The notes under the pieces: generated by a model | The model's database searches: none | Seen by the model: the letters and a program-made list of their open reading frames with translations, nothing else | Told to the model about the DNA's origin: nothing | From: Candidatus Poribacteria bacterium | Lineage (GTDB): Bacteria; Poribacteria; WGA-4E; GCA-2687025 | Direction of reading: 5' to 3' | NCBI GenBank assembly: GCA_027625215.1 | Contig: JAQBWJ010000088.1 | Location: 1 to 7,601 of the forward strand | DNA length: 7,601 nucleotides | In this document: positions 6,346-7,601 of the stretch, piece after piece | Position numbering within the stretch: the stretch's first letter is position 1 | Layout: every line of letters begins with the position of its first letter | Program-made: the position numbers and the translations under genes

Positions 6346-6532
6346 TTGAGGGCTCAGATACCACGCGGGGAGGTTCGTGATGTTGCGGAGATTCGTTCCG
6401 TCCACGTCAACGAGGAAGATGCTGCTGCTGGCGTTGTCATGTTCACGGACGATGGCGATCATGCGACCGTCCGGCGAACCCGCCGGACCGTGTTCCGGCG
6501 TCTCGTCGTTGATTAGGCGAGTTTGCTGCGAA

Positions 6533-6578
6533 CCGTCCGGTTCCATGAGGTACGTCTTCGGTACGTCGCCGTTGATGA
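6533..6578. repeat. 46-base identical patch shared by paralogues 1 and 2, copy 1
   Basis: Identical by eye to 7495-7540. It encodes the INGDVPKTYLMEPDG region near the mature N-terminus. Confidence 0.8.
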
Positions 6579-6663
6579 TGCGGATAAAGACGATCTTTTC
6601 CGCCGCGAGCGCTTGCGTCGTGATGAGTATGGCAACGATGAGAACGAAAATCGGATGCTGCGC

Positions 6664-6704
6664 GTTCATTGTCCCAACCCTTTCAACCAGCCCCACGACG
6701 CGGC
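6664..6704. repeat. 41-base junction repeat, copy 2
   Basis: Identical by eye to 5702-5742. It spans the ATGA overlap and ribosome binding site between paralogues 1 and 2. Confidence 0.85.
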
Positions 6705-7601
6705 GCGTTTCCCGAGCGGCGAGACGGACAACGGGCGGTATCCAAACCACGACGGGTCTCTGTCATATTCCGGGCTTTCGGTCAGGTTGGTGAGATTCGA
6801 CCCATCCAACTCAACCGAAAAGATGTCGTGCGTGAGGATATTCTTCGGTCGATACGAACCGAACACGAGTTTTCGGCTGTCCGGCGACCACGTCACCCCG
6901 CCGATGTAGAACCCTTCGCGGGTCACGAGCCGCTGCTCGTTCGTTTGGGTATTCAGGACGTACAACGGTGTCGAATCATCGCCGAACGCGGGGTACGGGT
7001 AAAATGCGATCCATTTTCCGTCCGGCGACCACGCGACATCCTCAGGATGCAGGTCGCCCGTCAACCTGACGGCTTGTCCGCCTGCGGATGACACGACCCA
7101 AATCGCGTGATCCTCGATGTAGGCGATCAAGCGTCCGTCGGGCGACCAAGTGAGATGGGTCATGCCGCCGCCCGTTGCGAACCGCGTCAACATCGTCCGG
7201 TTGCCGCCGTCGGCGTCCATCACATAGAGGGAGCGGGGACCGCTCGGCAAGGTTTCGATGTTGGCGGTGAAGGCGATCCGTTTGCCGTCCGGCGACCACT
7301 GCGGGCTCATATACGCCGCCGATAAGTTTGTCAGGTTGCGGAGATTCGCTCCGTCGATTCCGACCGTGAAGAGGTCGCCGATAGTATCGTTGATGCCGTT
7401 CGGATAACGAAACAACACGATCGTTCGACCATCGGGCGAGCCTGCCGGAAACAGTTCGGGCGTCAGATCGTCGATCAGTCGAGTCTGTTGCGAGCCGTCC
7501 GGTTCCATGAGGTACGTCTTCGGTACGTCGCCGTTGATGAAGCGGATGAAGGCGATTTTCTCCGCCGCATCGACCTTCGAGAGCGCGAGAACCAAGCCGA
7601 G
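6666..7601 (-). CDS. Secreted PD40/TolB-like beta-propeller protein (paralogue 1), start beyond the window
   Basis: 311 residues are visible. The frame is open to the window edge and its first residues (LGLVLALSKVDA, then AEKIAFI) look like the second half of a signal peptide, so the true start lies outside and the TTG at 7595 should not be used. Blade motifs, in order, are PAGSPDGRTIVLF, SPQWSPDGKRIAF, LTWSPDGRLIAY, VAWSPDGKWIAF, VTWSPDSRKLVF and a final partial DPSWFGYRP, followed by the tail PLSVSPLGKRAASWGWLKGLGQ. As in its sisters, the first blade has Gly in place of Trp. It is closest to paralogue 2 (long identical stretches) and more distant from paralogue 3. It probably acts in the periplasm or outside the cell as a binding or scaffold protein; TolB resemblance is at fold level and no Tol-Pal genes are seen. 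The operon promoter is upstream, outside the window. Confidence 0.88.
   Translation of the reverse strand, partial: LGLVLALSKVDAAEKIAFIRFINGDVPKTYLMEPDGSQQTRLIDDLTPELFPAGSPDGRTIVLFRYPNGINDTIGDLFTVGIDGANLRNLTNLSAAYMSPQWSPDGKRIAFTANIETLPSGPRSLYVMDADGGNRTMLTRFATGGGMTHLTWSPDGRLIAYIEDHAIWVVSSAGGQAVRLTGDLHPEDVAWSPDGKWIAFYPYPAFGDDSTPLYVLNTQTNEQRLVTREGFYIGGVTWSPDSRKLVFGSYRPKNILTHDIFSVELDGSNLTNLTESPEYDRDPSWFGYRPLSVSPLGKRAASWGWLKGLGQ
6678..6683 (-). promoter_or_regulatory. Shine-Dalgarno for paralogue 2
   Basis: AAAGGG on the minus strand, 8 bases before the ATG (6669-6667), embedded in the C-terminal tail codons of paralogue 1. The paralogue 1 TGA (6668-6666) overlaps the ATG. Confidence 0.65.
7198..7249. 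repeat. 52-base identical patch shared by paralogues 1 and 2, copy 2
   Basis: Partner of 6245-6296, offset 953 bases. Confidence 0.85.
7495..7540. repeat. 46-base identical patch shared by paralogues 1 and 2, copy 2
   Basis: Partner of 6533-6578, offset 962 bases. The offset differs from the 953 of the inner patch, so small in-frame length changes separate the two copies. Confidence 0.8.

Larger units (their letters stand above)
5704..6669 (-). pseudogene. Secreted PD40/TolB-like beta-propeller protein (paralogue 2), split by an in-frame TGA
   Basis: This is the same architecture as its neighbours. A signal peptide (MNAQHPIFVLIVAILITTQALA) precedes AEKIVF, then come propeller blades and the PLSVSPREKRAASWGWLKGLGQ tail; full length would be 321 residues. 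Codon 109 (6345-6343) is TGA, interrupting SPQ-stop-SPDGKRIAF, whereas paralogue 1 reads SPQWSPDGKRIAF. A single G-to-A change in the coding strand (T instead of C at 6343 on the plus strand) turns Trp TGG into TGA. The frame is open and well conserved on both sides, so the event is recent, or a sequencing error. The 108-residue front piece could be exported but holds only one to two blades. A GTG at 6270 could restart the remainder without a signal peptide. TGA serves as a normal stop in several other genes here, so general TGA-Trp recoding is unlikely. Confidence 0.82.

Noticed and set aside
6000..7300. CRISPR-like spaced repeats (recurring CCGTCCGGCGACCA on the plus strand)
   Set aside because: These are the codons for the WSPDG motif of successive propeller blades, in frame and with coding sequence between them.

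Overview
The window reads as a GC-rich bacterial chromosome segment with an aerobic, membrane-rich lifestyle. It holds two gene groups facing each other. A rightward operon (1-4625) carries cytochrome oxidase assembly genes: the 3' part of heme o synthase (ctaB), a DUF420/CtaM-like membrane protein, and an ABC-2 type ATPase/permease pair. A leftward operon (7601-4733) carries three tandem secreted PD40/TolB-like beta-propeller paralogues. The two groups are separated by only about 107 bases (4626-4732). No tRNA, rRNA, CRISPR array, integrase or transposase is visible, and no gene-free stretch exceeds 300 bases.

Inside the oxidase operon, directly between ctaB and the DUF420 gene, lies a two-gene cassette (712-2429). 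It encodes an ABC-like/OLD-type AAA ATPase of the DUF3696-like class and a small protein with the residues of a PIN-type nuclease. The cassette is visibly less GC-rich than its neighbours and is joined without any gap on either side: ctaB stops at 711 and the ATPase starts at 712, the two cassette genes overlap by 7 bases, and the PIN gene's TAA overlaps the DUF420 ATG. ATPase plus nuclease pairs of this general kind are typical of prokaryotic defence or toxin modules. This is the best candidate here for an undescribed system, but its function is inference.

The leftward operon is a tandem array. Each gene has (or, at the window edge, appears to have) a signal peptide, about six propeller blades marked by WSPDG-type motifs, and a shared C-terminal tail (PLSVSP...KRAASWGWLK). 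The genes are joined by ATGA stop/start overlaps, with the ribosome binding site embedded in the tail codons of the previous gene, so duplicating one unit also copies the coupling. The middle copy is broken by a single in-frame TGA where its sister has TGG (Trp).

Taxonomy is tentative. The combination of an oxidase assembly cluster containing DUF420 plus an ABC-2 transporter, with secreted PD40 proteins ending in an SVSP...WG.. tail, reminds me of Poribacteria or related sponge/marine candidate phyla, but nothing in the window settles this.
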